A stretch of DNA of 64,000 bases from positions 434,001-498,000 of the forward strand of contig NZ_FOGU01000001.1 of assembly GCF_900111315.1 (NCBI RefSeq), given 5' to 3'. Each line of letters opens with the position of its first letter. The stretch's first letter is position 1. The notes beneath the pieces were generated by a model. The model had not been told where the DNA came from, made no database searches, and was given only the letters and a program-made list of their open reading frames with translations. Shown in pieces: positions 51,278 through 59,945 of the stretch. The position numbers and the translations under genes are program-made. This DNA comes from Tranquillimonas rosea. Its GTDB lineage: Bacteria > Pseudomonadota > Alphaproteobacteria > Rhodobacterales > Rhodobacteraceae.

Positions 51278-52603
51278 TTACTCGCTACCGTAGCCGGCGC
51301 GGTCCATGGTGCGCTGGGTCGAGGTCTGCGCGCCCGACAGCGCCTGCGCGGCGTCCATCTGGCCGGCCAGCGCGGCCGAGAACTGCTGACCCACCGCGGT
51401 GCCGATACCCTGGAACTCGGGGATGGCGACGAACTGGGCGCCGGTATACGGCGTCTCCTGGACCGAGGGCGCGTTGGTATCGACCGCGTTGATCGAGTTC
51501 AGCGTCATCTCGGCGAAGGGCGCCGCTTCCTGGTACTGCTCGTTCTCGTAGAGCGAGGTGCGCGTACCCGGAGGTGCCGCGGCCCATCCTTCGTCCTCGG
51601 CGACGAGCTCGGTGTAGCCCTGCGAGGTCGCCCAGGCGACGAACTGCTTGGCGGCCTCGGGCGCGTCGGTCGACGACGGGATCGCCAGGTTCCACGACCA
51701 CAGCCAGTTGCCGCGGTTGTCGACGCCTTCCTTGTTGGGGAACTGCGCGAAGCCCACGCTGTCTGCGACGGTCGATTCATCCTCGTCGGTGACGAACGAG
51801 GCGGCGACGGTGGCGTCGATCCAGATGCCGCACTTGCCCTGCTGGAACAGCGCGAGGTTCTCGTTGAACCCGTTCGAGGACGCGCCCGGAGGACCGTAGT
51901 TGTTCATCATGTCGAGGTAATCGGTCAGCGTGGCGTTCCACTCCTCGCTGTCGAACTGCGGCGCCCAGTCCATGTCGAACCAGCGCGCACCGTAGGAGTT
52001 CGCCATGGCGGTCAGGAAGGCCATGTTCTCGCCCCAGCCGGCCTTGCCGCGCAGGCAGATGCCGTAGACCTCGTTCTCCTTGTCCGTCATCGCCTCGGCG
52101 GCGTTGCGGATGTCGGTCCAGGTCGGCTGATCGGGGATCTCGACGCCGGCCTCCTCGGCCAGGTCGGTGCGGTACATCACCATCGCCGATTCACCGTAGA
52201 ACGGAGCGGCATAGAGCGTGCCGTCCACCGTCAGCGCCTCGGCGATCGCGGGCAGGATGTCGTCCGTGTTGTAGCCTTCGGGCATGCCTTCCAGCGGTAG
52301 GAGCCACTCCTGCTTGGCCCAGATCGGCACCTCGTAGTTGCCAATGGTCATCACGTCGAACTGGCCGCCCTGGGTGGCGATGTCCTGCGTGACGCGCTGG
52401 CGCAGCACGTTCTCTTCCAGCGTCACCCATTCCAGGGCGATGTCGGGATGCTGTTCTTTGAAATCCTCGGTCAGGCCCTGCATCCGGATCATGTCGCCGT
52501 TGTTCACGGTCGCGATGGTCAGGGTCGTTTCCTGCGCGACGGCAGGCAGAGCCATGGCCGTCAGAAAGGTAGCGCCCAAAAGGGCGCGCGTCGCCTTAGT
52601 CAT
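51278..52603 (-). CDS. smoE: Polyol ABC transporter substrate-binding protein
   Basis: 441 residues with a signal peptide (about 1-24, ending AVAQE). Family 1 extracellular solute-binding fold: QGLTEDFKEQHPDIALEWV, the segment WTDIRNAAEAM, GKCGIWIDATVAASF and the C-terminal aromatic-lined site. Its position with smoF-G-K-S and mtlK identifies sorbitol/mannitol as likely ligands. ATG 52603 has GGGAGG 7-12 bases upstream. Confidence 0.9.
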   Translation of the reverse strand: MTKATRALLGATFLTAMALPAVAQETTLTIATVNNGDMIRMQGLTEDFKEQHPDIALEWVTLEENVLRQRVTQDIATQGGQFDVMTIGNYEVPIWAKQEWLLPLEGMPEGYNTDDILPAIAEALTVDGTLYAAPFYGESAMVMYRTDLAEEAGVEIPDQPTWTDIRNAAEAMTDKENEVYGICLRGKAGWGENMAFLTAMANSYGARWFDMDWAPQFDSEEWNATLTDYLDMMNNYGPPGASSNGFNENLALFQQGKCGIWIDATVAASFVTDEDESTVADSVGFAQFPNKEGVDNRGNWLWSWNLAIPSSTDAPEAAKQFVAWATSQGYTELVAEDEGWAAAPPGTRTSLYENEQYQEAAPFAEMTLNSINAVDTNAPSVQETPYTGAQFVAIPEFQGIGTAVGQQFSAALAGQMDAAQALSGAQTSTQRTMDRAGYGSE

Positions 52604-52624
52604 AGAGTCCTCCCAAACGTCTTT

Positions 52625-52680
52625 GTGAGCATATGCCACAAGTATGGGCAAATCCTCACCTCATGGCCGAGTCGTGTCAA
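52625..52680 (-). promoter_or_regulatory. Polyol operon promoter with overlapping dyad operator
   Basis: Minus-strand TTGACA (52680-52675), 17-base spacer, GAGGAT (52657-52652) as a -10. An imperfect inverted repeat with arms 52625-52639 and 52645-52659 (consensus GTGAGSATWTGCC, 12 of the outer positions matching) covers the -10 and start site, 22-56 bases before the smoE ATG. This is the position expected for a repressor; the SorC-type regulator encoded upstream is the obvious candidate. Confidence 0.55.
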
Positions 52681-52755
52681 GCCCTTGGAATCGCCGCACT
52701 GCAGCGAGCCCACGCACTCGAACTGAGGGTAATCTGTTCGGCTGCCGAGGTGGCG

Positions 52756-53715
52756 TCAGGCCTTGCCCAGCAACGCCCGCGCCGTGGCCTCGCTGGTGAT
52801 GAGACCGGTCAGCAGCCCACCCTTGAGAGCGCCCCGGATCGCCTCGACCTTGCTGGCGCCGGTGGCGAGCCCGATCATCGGCCGCCCTTCGCCCGCCTGC
52901 AGGGGTGCGCTGGCGATGCGAGCGTTCAGGAGGTCCGGGATCAGCCGACCCTCGGAATCGTACGACCAGCCGGTGATCTCGCCCACCGCACCGGCCTTTT
53001 CCAGCGTGCGGCTCTCGTCCGGGCGGACGAAGCCGTCCTTCACCAGCGGCGCGGTCTCGTCGATATTGCCCACGCCGACAAAGCAGACATCGGCCCTGCG
53101 GCACAGCTCCATCGTGTTGCGCACCGGCTCCTGCGCGTGGAGCACGCGCAGTTCCTCGGGATTCCGGGCGAGCACAGGCAGCGGCATCGGGTAGTGCCGC
53201 GCGTTCACCCGCTCGGCCAGCCGGATGACGACGTTGAACGGCGAGGCCGAGCCGTCGTTCATCATGTTGCCCAGAAGCGAGACGATCCGGTGTTGAGGGC
53301 AGTCCATGCCAGGCACCTCCTCGACCGCCGCGCGCAGGGCGCGTCCCGTGCCCATGGCGATGATCCTGGGTTCGGGCGATTTCAGCACGCGCTCGATCTC
53401 TTCGGCGGCGGCGATCGCGATCCCGTCCAGCAGGTCGGGCGCATCGGGGTCGCTGGGCACGACCTCGCAGAGTTCCAGGCCGTAGCGCTCGGACAATTCC
53501 TGCGCCAGCTCCATGCAATCCGAGATCGGGTGATCGATCCGCACCTTGATGAGCCGTTCGCTCACCGCGAGCGACACCAGCCGCTGTGCCGATTGGCGCG
53601 AGACGCCAAGCTTGCGGGCGATTTCGTCCTGCGTGTTGCGCGCGACGTAATAGAGCCAGCCGGCACGCGCGGCCTCGTTCAGCCGCGATGAGTCACCGTT
53701 CGAGCTGCGCCCCAT
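52756..53715 (-). CDS. SorC/DeoR-family sugar-responsive transcriptional regulator
   Basis: 319 residues. N-terminal helix-turn-helix (TQDEIARKLGVSRQSAQRLV, about residues 28-47) followed by the SorC sugar-binding domain with MGTGRALRAAVEEV, VGVGNID and GLATGASKVEAIRGAL phosphosugar-binding segments. Effector is probably a sugar phosphate or the polyol. GGAGGAG lies 5-11 bases before the ATG. It overlaps the HAD gene upstream by 23 bp, and a 152-bp spacer with promoter and dyad separates it from smoE. In Rhodobacter a similar gene lies at the head of the smo operon. Confidence 0.88.
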   Translation of the reverse strand: MGRSSNGDSSRLNEAARAGWLYYVARNTQDEIARKLGVSRQSAQRLVSLAVSERLIKVRIDHPISDCMELAQELSERYGLELCEVVPSDPDAPDLLDGIAIAAAEEIERVLKSPEPRIIAMGTGRALRAAVEEVPGMDCPQHRIVSLLGNMMNDGSASPFNVVIRLAERVNARHYPMPLPVLARNPEELRVLHAQEPVRNTMELCRRADVCFVGVGNIDETAPLVKDGFVRPDESRTLEKAGAVGEITGWSYDSEGRLIPDLLNARIASAPLQAGEGRPMIGLATGASKVEAIRGALKGGLLTGLITSEATARALLGKA

Positions 53716-54379
53716 CCTGCTCCTCCCGGAATAACGAGGGACAGACCTGCGCCAATTCCCGCCAGTTGTCAAAGCTCCCGAGAGTGCCGGCAGGCAGCTC
53801 CGCGGTCTCGCCCGCCAGATGCGCCCCGCCGACGAAGCGCAGCGAGGGAATCCCCGCCGCCTCGGCCGCCTCGAGCCCCGGCACGCTGTCCTCGATCACC
53901 AGGCTGTCCCGCGGTCTCGCGCCCATCCGCGCCGCGGCGTGCAGGAACAGATCCGGCGCCGGCTTGCCGTGTGTGACCTCCGAGGCGGTGAACACGTGGG
54001 GCCCGAAATGGGCGGACAGCCCCGCCACCTCGAGCGCGCGCTTCGTGCGGGCGGGGCTGCTGGAGGTGGCCACGCAGACCGGGACCGAGATCTCGGACAG
54101 CACGGCGGGAAGCCCCGGTGTCGGGGTCAGGCGGTCCTCGAAATCGCGCAGCAGCCGGGCGCGGTAGTCGGCCTCGAAGCTCGGCGGCAGCACCGCCCCG
54201 AAGTCCCGCGACAGCATCGCGGCGACCGTGGGGAAGCTGCGGCCCAGAAAGTGCTTTCTGACATCTTCGCGGGTGATCTCGAGCCCGACGCCGCGAAGCT
54301 CGGCGATCAGCGCGTCGGCGCTCAGCACCTCGCTGTCGACCAGCACGCCGTCGCAATCGAATATGACCAGATCGACCAT
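53693..54379 (-). CDS. HAD-IA family phosphatase / phosphomutase at the head of the polyol region
   Basis: 228 residues. Motif I FDCDGVLVDSE (nucleophile Asp, then DxD), motif II within ATSSSPART, motif III Lys in THGKPAPDLF, motif IV IEDSVPGLEAA. Resembles beta-phosphoglucomutase/hexitol phosphatase-like HADs. In this setting it could remove or move phosphate on a sugar or hexitol phosphate. Start supported by GGGGGGAAG just before the ATG. Divergent from the kinase gene (123 bp). Confidence 0.82.
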   Translation of the reverse strand: MVDLVIFDCDGVLVDSEVLSADALIAELRGVGLEITREDVRKHFLGRSFPTVAAMLSRDFGAVLPPSFEADYRARLLRDFEDRLTPTPGLPAVLSEISVPVCVATSSSPARTKRALEVAGLSAHFGPHVFTASEVTHGKPAPDLFLHAAARMGARPRDSLVIEDSVPGLEAAEAAGIPSLRFVGGAHLAGETAELPAGTLGSFDNWRELAQVCPSLFREEQDGAQLER

Positions 54380-54448
54380 CTTCCCCCCTCGGTCTGGCGG
54401 CCGCGACCGCGGGCGACAGTGTTCCAGCGCCCCGGCACCGGCACAAGG

Positions 54449-54471
54449 TGCAATGTCGCCTGACCATTGCA
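54449..54471. promoter_or_regulatory. Inverted repeat upstream of the kinase gene
   Basis: TGCAATG (54449-54455) and CATTGCA (54465-54471) form a perfect 7-bp inverted repeat with a 9-base spacer, 32 bases before the kinase ATG in the divergent spacer. It could be an operator for either gene. It differs from the dyad in front of smoE, so a different regulator would be expected. Confidence 0.4.
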
Positions 54472-54502
54472 TGCGGTCCCGGCGGGCGTCAGAAGATGGG
54501 AC

Positions 54503-55138
54503 ATGACCTGCGAAACCGTTTACGCCGACGCGACAGATCCCGTTCACCTCGCGGCCACGCGCATCGCCGCGCTGGCCGAAGGACGCGCCCGGCTTCTCGT
54601 CGCCGTCGCCGGGCCGCCGGCGAGCGGCAAGTCGACGATCGCCGCGCGCATCGCGGATGCGCTGGACGATGCCGTGGCGGTGCCGATGGACGGCTATCAC
54701 CTGGACAACGAAACGCTCTCGGCGCGGGGCCTGCTGGCGCGGAAGGGCGCGCCCGAGACCTTCGACGCCGACGGCTTCATCACGGCAATGCGGGTGCTGA
54801 AGACGGGCGAGCGAACTGCACTGCCCGCGTTCGACCGCGCCGCCGACGCCACCGTGCCCGACGCCATCGAGGTGCCGGCCGAGGCCCGCATCGTCGTGGT
54901 CGAGGGGAATTACCTGTGCCTCGACGCCGCGCCGTGGCGAGAACTCCATTCCCTCTGGGATTACCGCATCGCGCTGGACGTACCCATCGAAGAGCTCCGG
55001 CGGCGCCTGACCGAGCGCTGGCTCGAGCATGGTCATACGCATGAGGACGCCGTGCGCCGGGCCGAAGCCAACGACCTGCCGAACGCCCGCCGGGTGATGG
55101 ACGAGGCGCTGCCGGTGGATCTCAGGATCGTCGGCTGA
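54503..55138 (+). CDS. P-loop kinase, FrcK / uridine-kinase-like (probable sugar kinase)
   Basis: 211 residues. Walker A GPPASGKST (about residues 39-47), then MDGYHLDNETL, the acidic VEGNYLCLD and a basic lid HGHTHEDAVRRAEANDLPN. The pattern matches the nucleoside/sugar kinase group that includes FrcK, a putative kinase found with fructose ABC transporter genes in rhizobia. Since sorbitol and mannitol dehydrogenases yield fructose, phosphorylation of fructose is a reasonable guess. It is divergent from the HAD gene and convergent with adenine deaminase (3 bp apart). Start ATG 54503 has weak ribosome binding; an ATG further upstream is less likely. Confidence 0.8.
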   Translation: MTCETVYADATDPVHLAATRIAALAEGRARLLVAVAGPPASGKSTIAARIADALDDAVAVPMDGYHLDNETLSARGLLARKGAPETFDADGFITAMRVLKTGERTALPAFDRAADATVPDAIEVPAEARIVVVEGNYLCLDAAPWRELHSLWDYRIALDVPIEELRRRLTERWLEHGHTHEDAVRRAEANDLPNARRVMDEALPVDLRIVG

Positions 55139-55141
55139 CGC

Positions 55142-56836
55142 TCAGGGAATGATCTCGAACCGGGTGACGTCCACCATGCCCCGGTCGGTGATCTTCAGCG
55201 CCGGGATCACGGGCAAGGCCAGGAAGGCGAGCTGAAGGAACGGCTCGGCCAGCGTGACGCCCAGCCCCTTGGCCGCCGCCTGCAGCTCGACGAGGCGGGC
55301 ATGCACGTCCTCGAACGACTCGAGGCTCATCAGACCGGCGACCGGCAGCGGCAGCTCCGCCACGACGGCGCCGTCCGCGGCCACGACGAAGCCGCCCTCG
55401 ATCTCTCCCAGCCGGTTCGCCGCCAGCGCCATGTCGGCGTAGTCGATCCCGACGCAGGCGATGTTGTGGTGGTCATGGCACACGGTCGAGGCGATGCCGC
55501 CCTTGCGGATGCCGAAGCCGCGCACGAACCCGGTGGCGATGTTGCCGTTCCGGCCGTGCCGCTCGATCACCGCGATCCGGGCGAGGTCGCGGGAGGGATC
55601 GGGCCGCTTGTCGCCCTCGTCGATCTCGATCGTCTCGTGCAGGTGGTCGGTCAGGATCTGCCCGTCCCTGATGCCGATCACGTCCGTCTCGGCCCGGTTG
55701 GCGCGGGCGCGAAAGCTCTCGGGCGTCACGCGCGGCGCGCGCACCGAGCCGCGCCCGACGGGCGCCACGGTGCCCCGGGCGGCGAAGGCATCTTCATCCA
55801 CGACCTGCCCGCCGCACAGGACCAACTGCGCATCACAGGCCTCGAGACTGCCGAGCGCGACAACGTCGGCGCGGTAGCCCGGTGCGATCATGCCCCGGTC
55901 CTTCAGCCCGAACGCCTCGGCCGCCGAAAGCGAGGCTGCCCGATAGGCCGCGAGCGGCGGCGTCCCGAGCGCGATCAGCGTCCGGATCATGTGGTCGAGA
56001 TGCCCCTCCTCACCGATATCCAGGGGATTCCGGTCGTCGGTGCACAGGCACATGTAGGGCGATGTCCGCTCGGTCAGCAGCGGTTGCAGCGCATGGAGAT
56101 CCTTGCTGACCGATCCCTCGCGGATCAGCACGCGCATCCCCTTGCGCAGCTTTTCCAGCGCCTCGTCGGCGGTCGTCGCCTCGTGCTCGGTCCGGATGCC
56201 CGCGGCGACATAGGCATTCAGGTCGCGCCCCAGCAGCAGCGGACAATGCCCGTCGGCATGCCCGCCTTCGATCAGCCGCAGCTTGGCCATCATGCCGGGG
56301 TCGCGGTGGATCACGCCGGGATAGTTCATCACCTCGGCCAGCCCGATGCCCGAGGCATGGCCCATGCAGCGGCGCAGATCCTCGTGCGACAGTTCGGCCC
56401 CCGACGTCTCCATGTCGGTCGAGGGGACGCAAGAGCTGAGCTGCACGCGCAGATCCATCACCGTGTACTCGCTCGCGGACTGGAAATAGCGGATGCCGTC
56501 CAGCCCGATGACATTGGCGATTTCATGCGGGTCGCAGATCGCTGTCGTCACCCCGCGCGGCGCGACGCAACGGTCGAACTCGAACGGTGTGACCAGAGAG
56601 CTTTCGACATGCAGGTGCGTGTCGATGAAGCCGGGTACGAGGGTCAGGCCCGACACGTCGATGACCTCGCGCCCCTCGTAGCTTTCGCAGATGCCGACGA
56701 TCGTGTCGCCGCAGATCGCGACGTCGCCGTCCAGCATCTCTCCCGTCATCAGGTCATAGACGCGGCCCCCGCGCAGCACCAGGTCCGCCGGTTCGTCGCC
56801 GCGCCCCTGCGCGATCCGTTGTTCGATATCGGCCAT
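55142..56836 (-). CDS. ade: Adenine deaminase (Ade type)
   Basis: 564 residues of the amidohydrolase superfamily, Ade family (hypoxanthine from adenine). Visible: [11 protein letters not shown] with the first metal pair, the segment [11 protein letters not shown], a DGHCPLL His region, [11 protein letters not shown] as the final metal Asp, and the Ade-specific C-terminal domain containing ATGFVRGFG and [14 protein letters not shown] 56836 is preceded by AAGGAG (7-12 bases). It is the third gene after GntR and Gfo/Idh (70-bp gap), so it may be co-transcribed with them. Confidence 0.93.
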   Translation of the reverse strand: MADIEQRIAQGRGDEPADLVLRGGRVYDLMTGEMLDGDVAICGDTIVGICESYEGREVIDVSGLTLVPGFIDTHLHVESSLVTPFEFDRCVAPRGVTTAICDPHEIANVIGLDGIRYFQSASEYTVMDLRVQLSSCVPSTDMETSGAELSHEDLRRCMGHASGIGLAEVMNYPGVIHRDPGMMAKLRLIEGGHADGHCPLLLGRDLNAYVAAGIRTEHEATTADEALEKLRKGMRVLIREGSVSKDLHALQPLLTERTSPYMCLCTDDRNPLDIGEEGHLDHMIRTLIALGTPPLAAYRAASLSAAEAFGLKDRGMIAPGYRADVVALGSLEACDAQLVLCGGQVVDEDAFAARGTVAPVGRGSVRAPRVTPESFRARANRAETDVIGIRDGQILTDHLHETIEIDEGDKRPDPSRDLARIAVIERHGRNGNIATGFVRGFGIRKGGIASTVCHDHHNIACVGIDYADMALAANRLGEIEGGFVVAADGAVVAELPLPVAGLMSLESFEDVHARLVELQAAAKGLGVTLAEPFLQLAFLALPVIPALKITDRGMVDVTRFEIIP

Positions 56837-56906
56837 GCCGTCTCCTTGCCTCGCTCGGCACAGTGTTGGCGCAAGCCGCGTGGCGTGACCAGAGCGATGG
56901 ACCGCG

Positions 56907-57998
56907 TCAGAGGGTGACGACGCGTCCTTCCAGCGCCGCGGCCTGCGCGGCCAGGCCCATCTCGACCGCGCGCAGGCCGTCGGTGAGCGACACCTCGACC
57001 GGCCCCTTGCCGCGCGCCGCGTCAGCGAAGCGGACATGCTGGTAATAGGTCGAGCCGTTGTGGTCGCCCGCCGCCAGAAGCTGGGGATCGACGGGGATCT
57101 CGATGCTCTGGGGGCCGCGCGGGTTTCGCGGGCTGACCACGACCTCTGACACCGGCGGGGCGCCCAGATGCGGCGGCCAGAACCGACCCGGACCGGGAAT
57201 CCGCGTCTCGATCTTGCCCGCGGGACCGATGGCGCTGATCTCTTCCTGAAAGCGCGAGCCCTCGGCGTACATGCACAGCTCGAGCATCGCCCGCGCGCCT
57301 CCGGCAAAGTCGCAGATCACGTAGGCGCTGTCCCAGATGTCCGGCGTGCCGGCCTCATAGCTTTCGGCCATGTGGTTCACCTCCTGCCCCGCGCTCGCCA
57401 TCACGCGCACCGGCTCGTCCCGGAGGATCAGGCGCATCAGGTCGAAGAAATGACAGCATTTCTCGACCAGCGTGCCGCCGGTGTAGCGGTTGAAGCGGTT
57501 CCAGAAGCCGACCTTGTCGAGGAAGGGAAAGCGGTGCTCCTGGATGGTCAGCATCTTCACCCCGCCGGTGGCCTGCGCCACCTGGTCCAGCAGCGTCTGC
57601 ACCGGGGGCATGTAGCGGTATTCCATCGCCACCCAGATCGGCGCGGCATAGCCCTCGGCCATCGCCCTGAGACGCGGCGCGTCGTCGGGATCTGTGAAGA
57701 GCGGTTTCTCCATCAGCAGCGGCAGCGGATTGCGCGCCGCGATCTCCTCGAACTGCGAGACGTGCAGGTGGTTCGGGCTCGCCACCAGCAGGCAGTCGAG
57801 GCGCGTGTCGCCCAACAGGTCCCACAGCGAGCCGTACATCACCGCCTCGGGCGCGAGCGCCCCGGCTGCGGCGGCCTGGATCTCGTCGGGCTCGAAGATC
57901 GCGGCGACGCGCGCGCCGGGCAGAAGCGCGATGTTGCGCAGGTGCTCCTGCCCCATCATGCCGCAGCCGATCACGCCGTAGTTGAGGATGTCGGACAT
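56907..57998 (-). CDS. Gfo/Idh/MocA-family oxidoreductase
   Basis: 363 residues: Rossmann N-domain with [13 protein letters not shown], then EKPL (the conserved catalytic Lys segment [10 protein letters not shown]) and a C-terminal substrate domain with ...[15 protein letters not shown]. Family members oxidise or reduce sugars, inositols and derivatives with NAD(P). It sits directly after the GntR regulator (8-bp gap), on the strand opposite to the sulfonate cassette, and may process the same or a related sugar. Confidence 0.88.
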   Translation of the reverse strand: MSDILNYGVIGCGMMGQEHLRNIALLPGARVAAIFEPDEIQAAAAGALAPEAVMYGSLWDLLGDTRLDCLLVASPNHLHVSQFEEIAARNPLPLLMEKPLFTDPDDAPRLRAMAEGYAAPIWVAMEYRYMPPVQTLLDQVAQATGGVKMLTIQEHRFPFLDKVGFWNRFNRYTGGTLVEKCCHFFDLMRLILRDEPVRVMASAGQEVNHMAESYEAGTPDIWDSAYVICDFAGGARAMLELCMYAEGSRFQEEISAIGPAGKIETRIPGPGRFWPPHLGAPPVSEVVVSPRNPRGPQSIEIPVDPQLLAAGDHNGSTYYQHVRFADAARGKGPVEVSLTDGLRAVEMGLAAQAAALEGRVVTL

Positions 57999-58006
57999 GG
58001 TTCTCC

Positions 58007-58699
58007 CTATCTGATGCGCGAGACGTAGCGCGCCCGGTCCGGGTCGAACCAGGTGCGTGAAACCTCGACCGAGCGGCCGTCCTGCGCGTGGCTGATGCGG
58101 TCGACGTATCCGGCCGGCCGGCCCGCTTCGAGCGGCGGCGCCCAGTCGGGCATGGTTGCCACGCCGACCCGGTCCTCGGCGCGCACGATGCGCAAGCCCA
58201 GCCGGCTGTGGTAAAAGTGGTAGAGCGACGGCGACAGATCCTCGGCCCGCAAATCGTCGGCGCGGCCGGCATCCAGCCAGATCTCTTCCGCGGCGGCCGG
58301 GTCCCCGTCGAGCCGGCGCAGACGGCGGATGCGCCAGGCCTCTGCCGAGGTGCCGAAGGTCGGCAGGTCGGCGGGCTTTTCCAGCCGCTCAAGACCGATG
58401 ATCTCGGCCGAGGGCTGCCCGCCGCCCTCGACCCGTTCGAGCCGGAAGAAAGCATAGAGCCCGCCCGCCGCACGCGTGTTTCGGATGTAGTTGCCGGACC
58501 CCTGCCGGCTTTCCACGAGCCCCCGGGACGACAACGCCGCCAGCGCCTTGCGCAGGGTGCCGACCGAGATGCCATACGCCGTCGCCATGTCCCGCTCGGG
58601 CGGGAGGCGGTCGCCCTCGCGCAGACGGCCGGCCGCGATCTCGTCGGTCAGCAGGTCCGCGATCTGGGCGTAGAGGGGTTGCGGCGGCGTGTCTGTCAT
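58007..58699 (-). CDS. GntR-family transcriptional regulator, HutC/UTRA type
   Basis: 230 residues. N-terminal winged helix (about 8-75: YAQIADLL, GDRLPPERDMATAYGIS, GTLRKALAAL) and a C-terminal UTRA ligand-binding domain ending VEVSRTWFDPDRARYV. Such regulators bind small ligands, often sugar phosphates or substrates of the adjacent catabolic genes. Its ATG lies 87 bp from the divergent monooxygenase gene, with an inverted repeat between. Weak GGGAC before the ATG. Confidence 0.9.
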   Translation of the reverse strand: MTDTPPQPLYAQIADLLTDEIAAGRLREGDRLPPERDMATAYGISVGTLRKALAALSSRGLVESRQGSGNYIRNTRAAGGLYAFFRLERVEGGGQPSAEIIGLERLEKPADLPTFGTSAEAWRIRRLRRLDGDPAAAEEIWLDAGRADDLRAEDLSPSLYHFYHSRLGLRIVRAEDRVGVATMPDWAPPLEAGRPAGYVDRISHAQDGRSVEVSRTWFDPDRARYVSRIR

Positions 58700-58723
58700 T
58701 GTCCCGATAAAATTGATACAGCA

Positions 58724-58737
58724 TTGATGCACATCAA
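58724..58737. promoter_or_regulatory. Candidate GntR operator between the regulator and the sulfonate cassette
   Basis: TTGATG (58724-58729) and CATCAA (58732-58737) form a perfect 6-bp inverted repeat with a 2-base centre. A further partial TTGATA half-site lies 12 bases before it (58713 region). It lies in the divergent spacer, 50 bases before the monooxygenase ATG, suiting control of both directions. Confidence 0.5.
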
Positions 58738-58786
58738 GGCAGATGCTACGCAAGGGCTGATTACGGCCGATCCTGGGGAGAATCGC

Positions 58787-59944
58787 ATGACCGTCGTGCC
58801 CGTCACTTCCGCCGATCTCGACGCAGCCGAAGTCTCGTGGTTCTCGGCCCTCTGCTCGGACGACTATCAGTTCCTGGGCGTCCCCGACCCCGACCTGAAA
58901 TCCTCGTGGGAGCATTGCCGCGACATCCTGCTCGAATCCGAGCGTCAGGGCTTTCGCAACATCCTGTGCCCCTCGTCGTTCCAGGTCGGCCAGGACACGC
59001 TGAGCTTCGTCGCCGGCTGCGCGCCGCTGACCCACAGCATCAACATGCTGGCCGCGATCCGCTGCGGCGAGATGCAGCCCATCATGCTGGCGCGGACGGT
59101 CGCGTCGCTGGACCACATGCTGAAGGGGCGGCTGACGCTGAACGTCATCTCATCGGACTTTCCCGGAGAGAAGGCCGACAGCGCCTATCGCTACCAGCGC
59201 TCGCGCGAGGTGGTCGAAATCCTGAAACAGGCCTGGACGCGGGACGAGATCAACTACACCGGCGAAATCTACGACTTCAAAGGCGTGTGGACCGATCCGG
59301 CCAAGCCCTACCAGCAGAACGGCGGGCCGCTGCTGTATTTCGGCGGCTACAGCCCCCACGCGCTCGAGCTGTGCGGCCAGCATTGCGACGTCTATCTGAT
59401 GTGGCCGGAGCCCAAGGAACAGCTGGCCCAGCGGATGCGCGACGTGAACGCGGTGGCCGAGAAGTACGACCGCACGCTCGATTACGGCCTGCGCGTCCAC
59501 ATGATCGTCCGTGACACCGAGGCGGAGGCAAAGGAATACGCCGAATACCTCGTCTCGAAGCTCGACGACGAGCTCGGCCAGCTGATCCGCGACCGGGCGC
59601 ATGACAGCACCTCGCTCGGCGTCAGCCACCAGGCGCGGGCGCGGGAACTGGCGGACCAGTACGGCTTTGTCGAGCCGCATCTCTGGACGGGGATTGGCCG
59701 CGCCCGCTCGGGCTGCGGCGCAGCGCTCGTCGGCTCCACCGACCAGGTGATGAGCGAGATCGAGGAGTACAAGAAGATGGGCATCCGGGCCTTTATCTTC
59801 TCGGGCTATCCCCATATCGATGAATGTAAATCCTTCGGCGAGCGGGTCCTGCCCGAGCTGGAGACCTGCTCGCTGCCCGACATCTACGGCCGCGTGCCGA
59901 CCGAAACACCGAAAACGCCCCTCGGGGCGGGAGAGCGCCGCTGA
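58787..59944 (+). CDS. smoC: SsuD-type FMNH2-dependent monooxygenase, probable sulfoquinovose monooxygenase
   Basis: 385 residues of the luciferase-like (LLM) family, SsuD branch. Shared segments with alkanesulfonate monooxygenase: LLYFGGYSPHALELC, YGLRVHMIVRDTEAEA, LWTGIGRARSGCGAALVG and IFSGYPHIDE. The N-terminal EVSWFSALCSDDYQFLG is as I recall for SmoC of the Agrobacterium sulfoquinovose pathway, where the enzyme cleaves the C-S bond to 6-oxo-glucose and sulfite. The downstream aldo/keto and flavin reductases fit this. (This smo naming is unrelated to the sorbitol smo genes.) GGGGAG precedes the ATG; the AKR gene follows after 1 bp. Confidence 0.78.
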   Translation: MTVVPVTSADLDAAEVSWFSALCSDDYQFLGVPDPDLKSSWEHCRDILLESERQGFRNILCPSSFQVGQDTLSFVAGCAPLTHSINMLAAIRCGEMQPIMLARTVASLDHMLKGRLTLNVISSDFPGEKADSAYRYQRSREVVEILKQAWTRDEINYTGEIYDFKGVWTDPAKPYQQNGGPLLYFGGYSPHALELCGQHCDVYLMWPEPKEQLAQRMRDVNAVAEKYDRTLDYGLRVHMIVRDTEAEAKEYAEYLVSKLDDELGQLIRDRAHDSTSLGVSHQARARELADQYGFVEPHLWTGIGRARSGCGAALVGSTDQVMSEIEEYKKMGIRAFIFSGYPHIDECKSFGERVLPELETCSLPDIYGRVPTETPKTPLGAGERR

Positions 59945-59945
59945 C

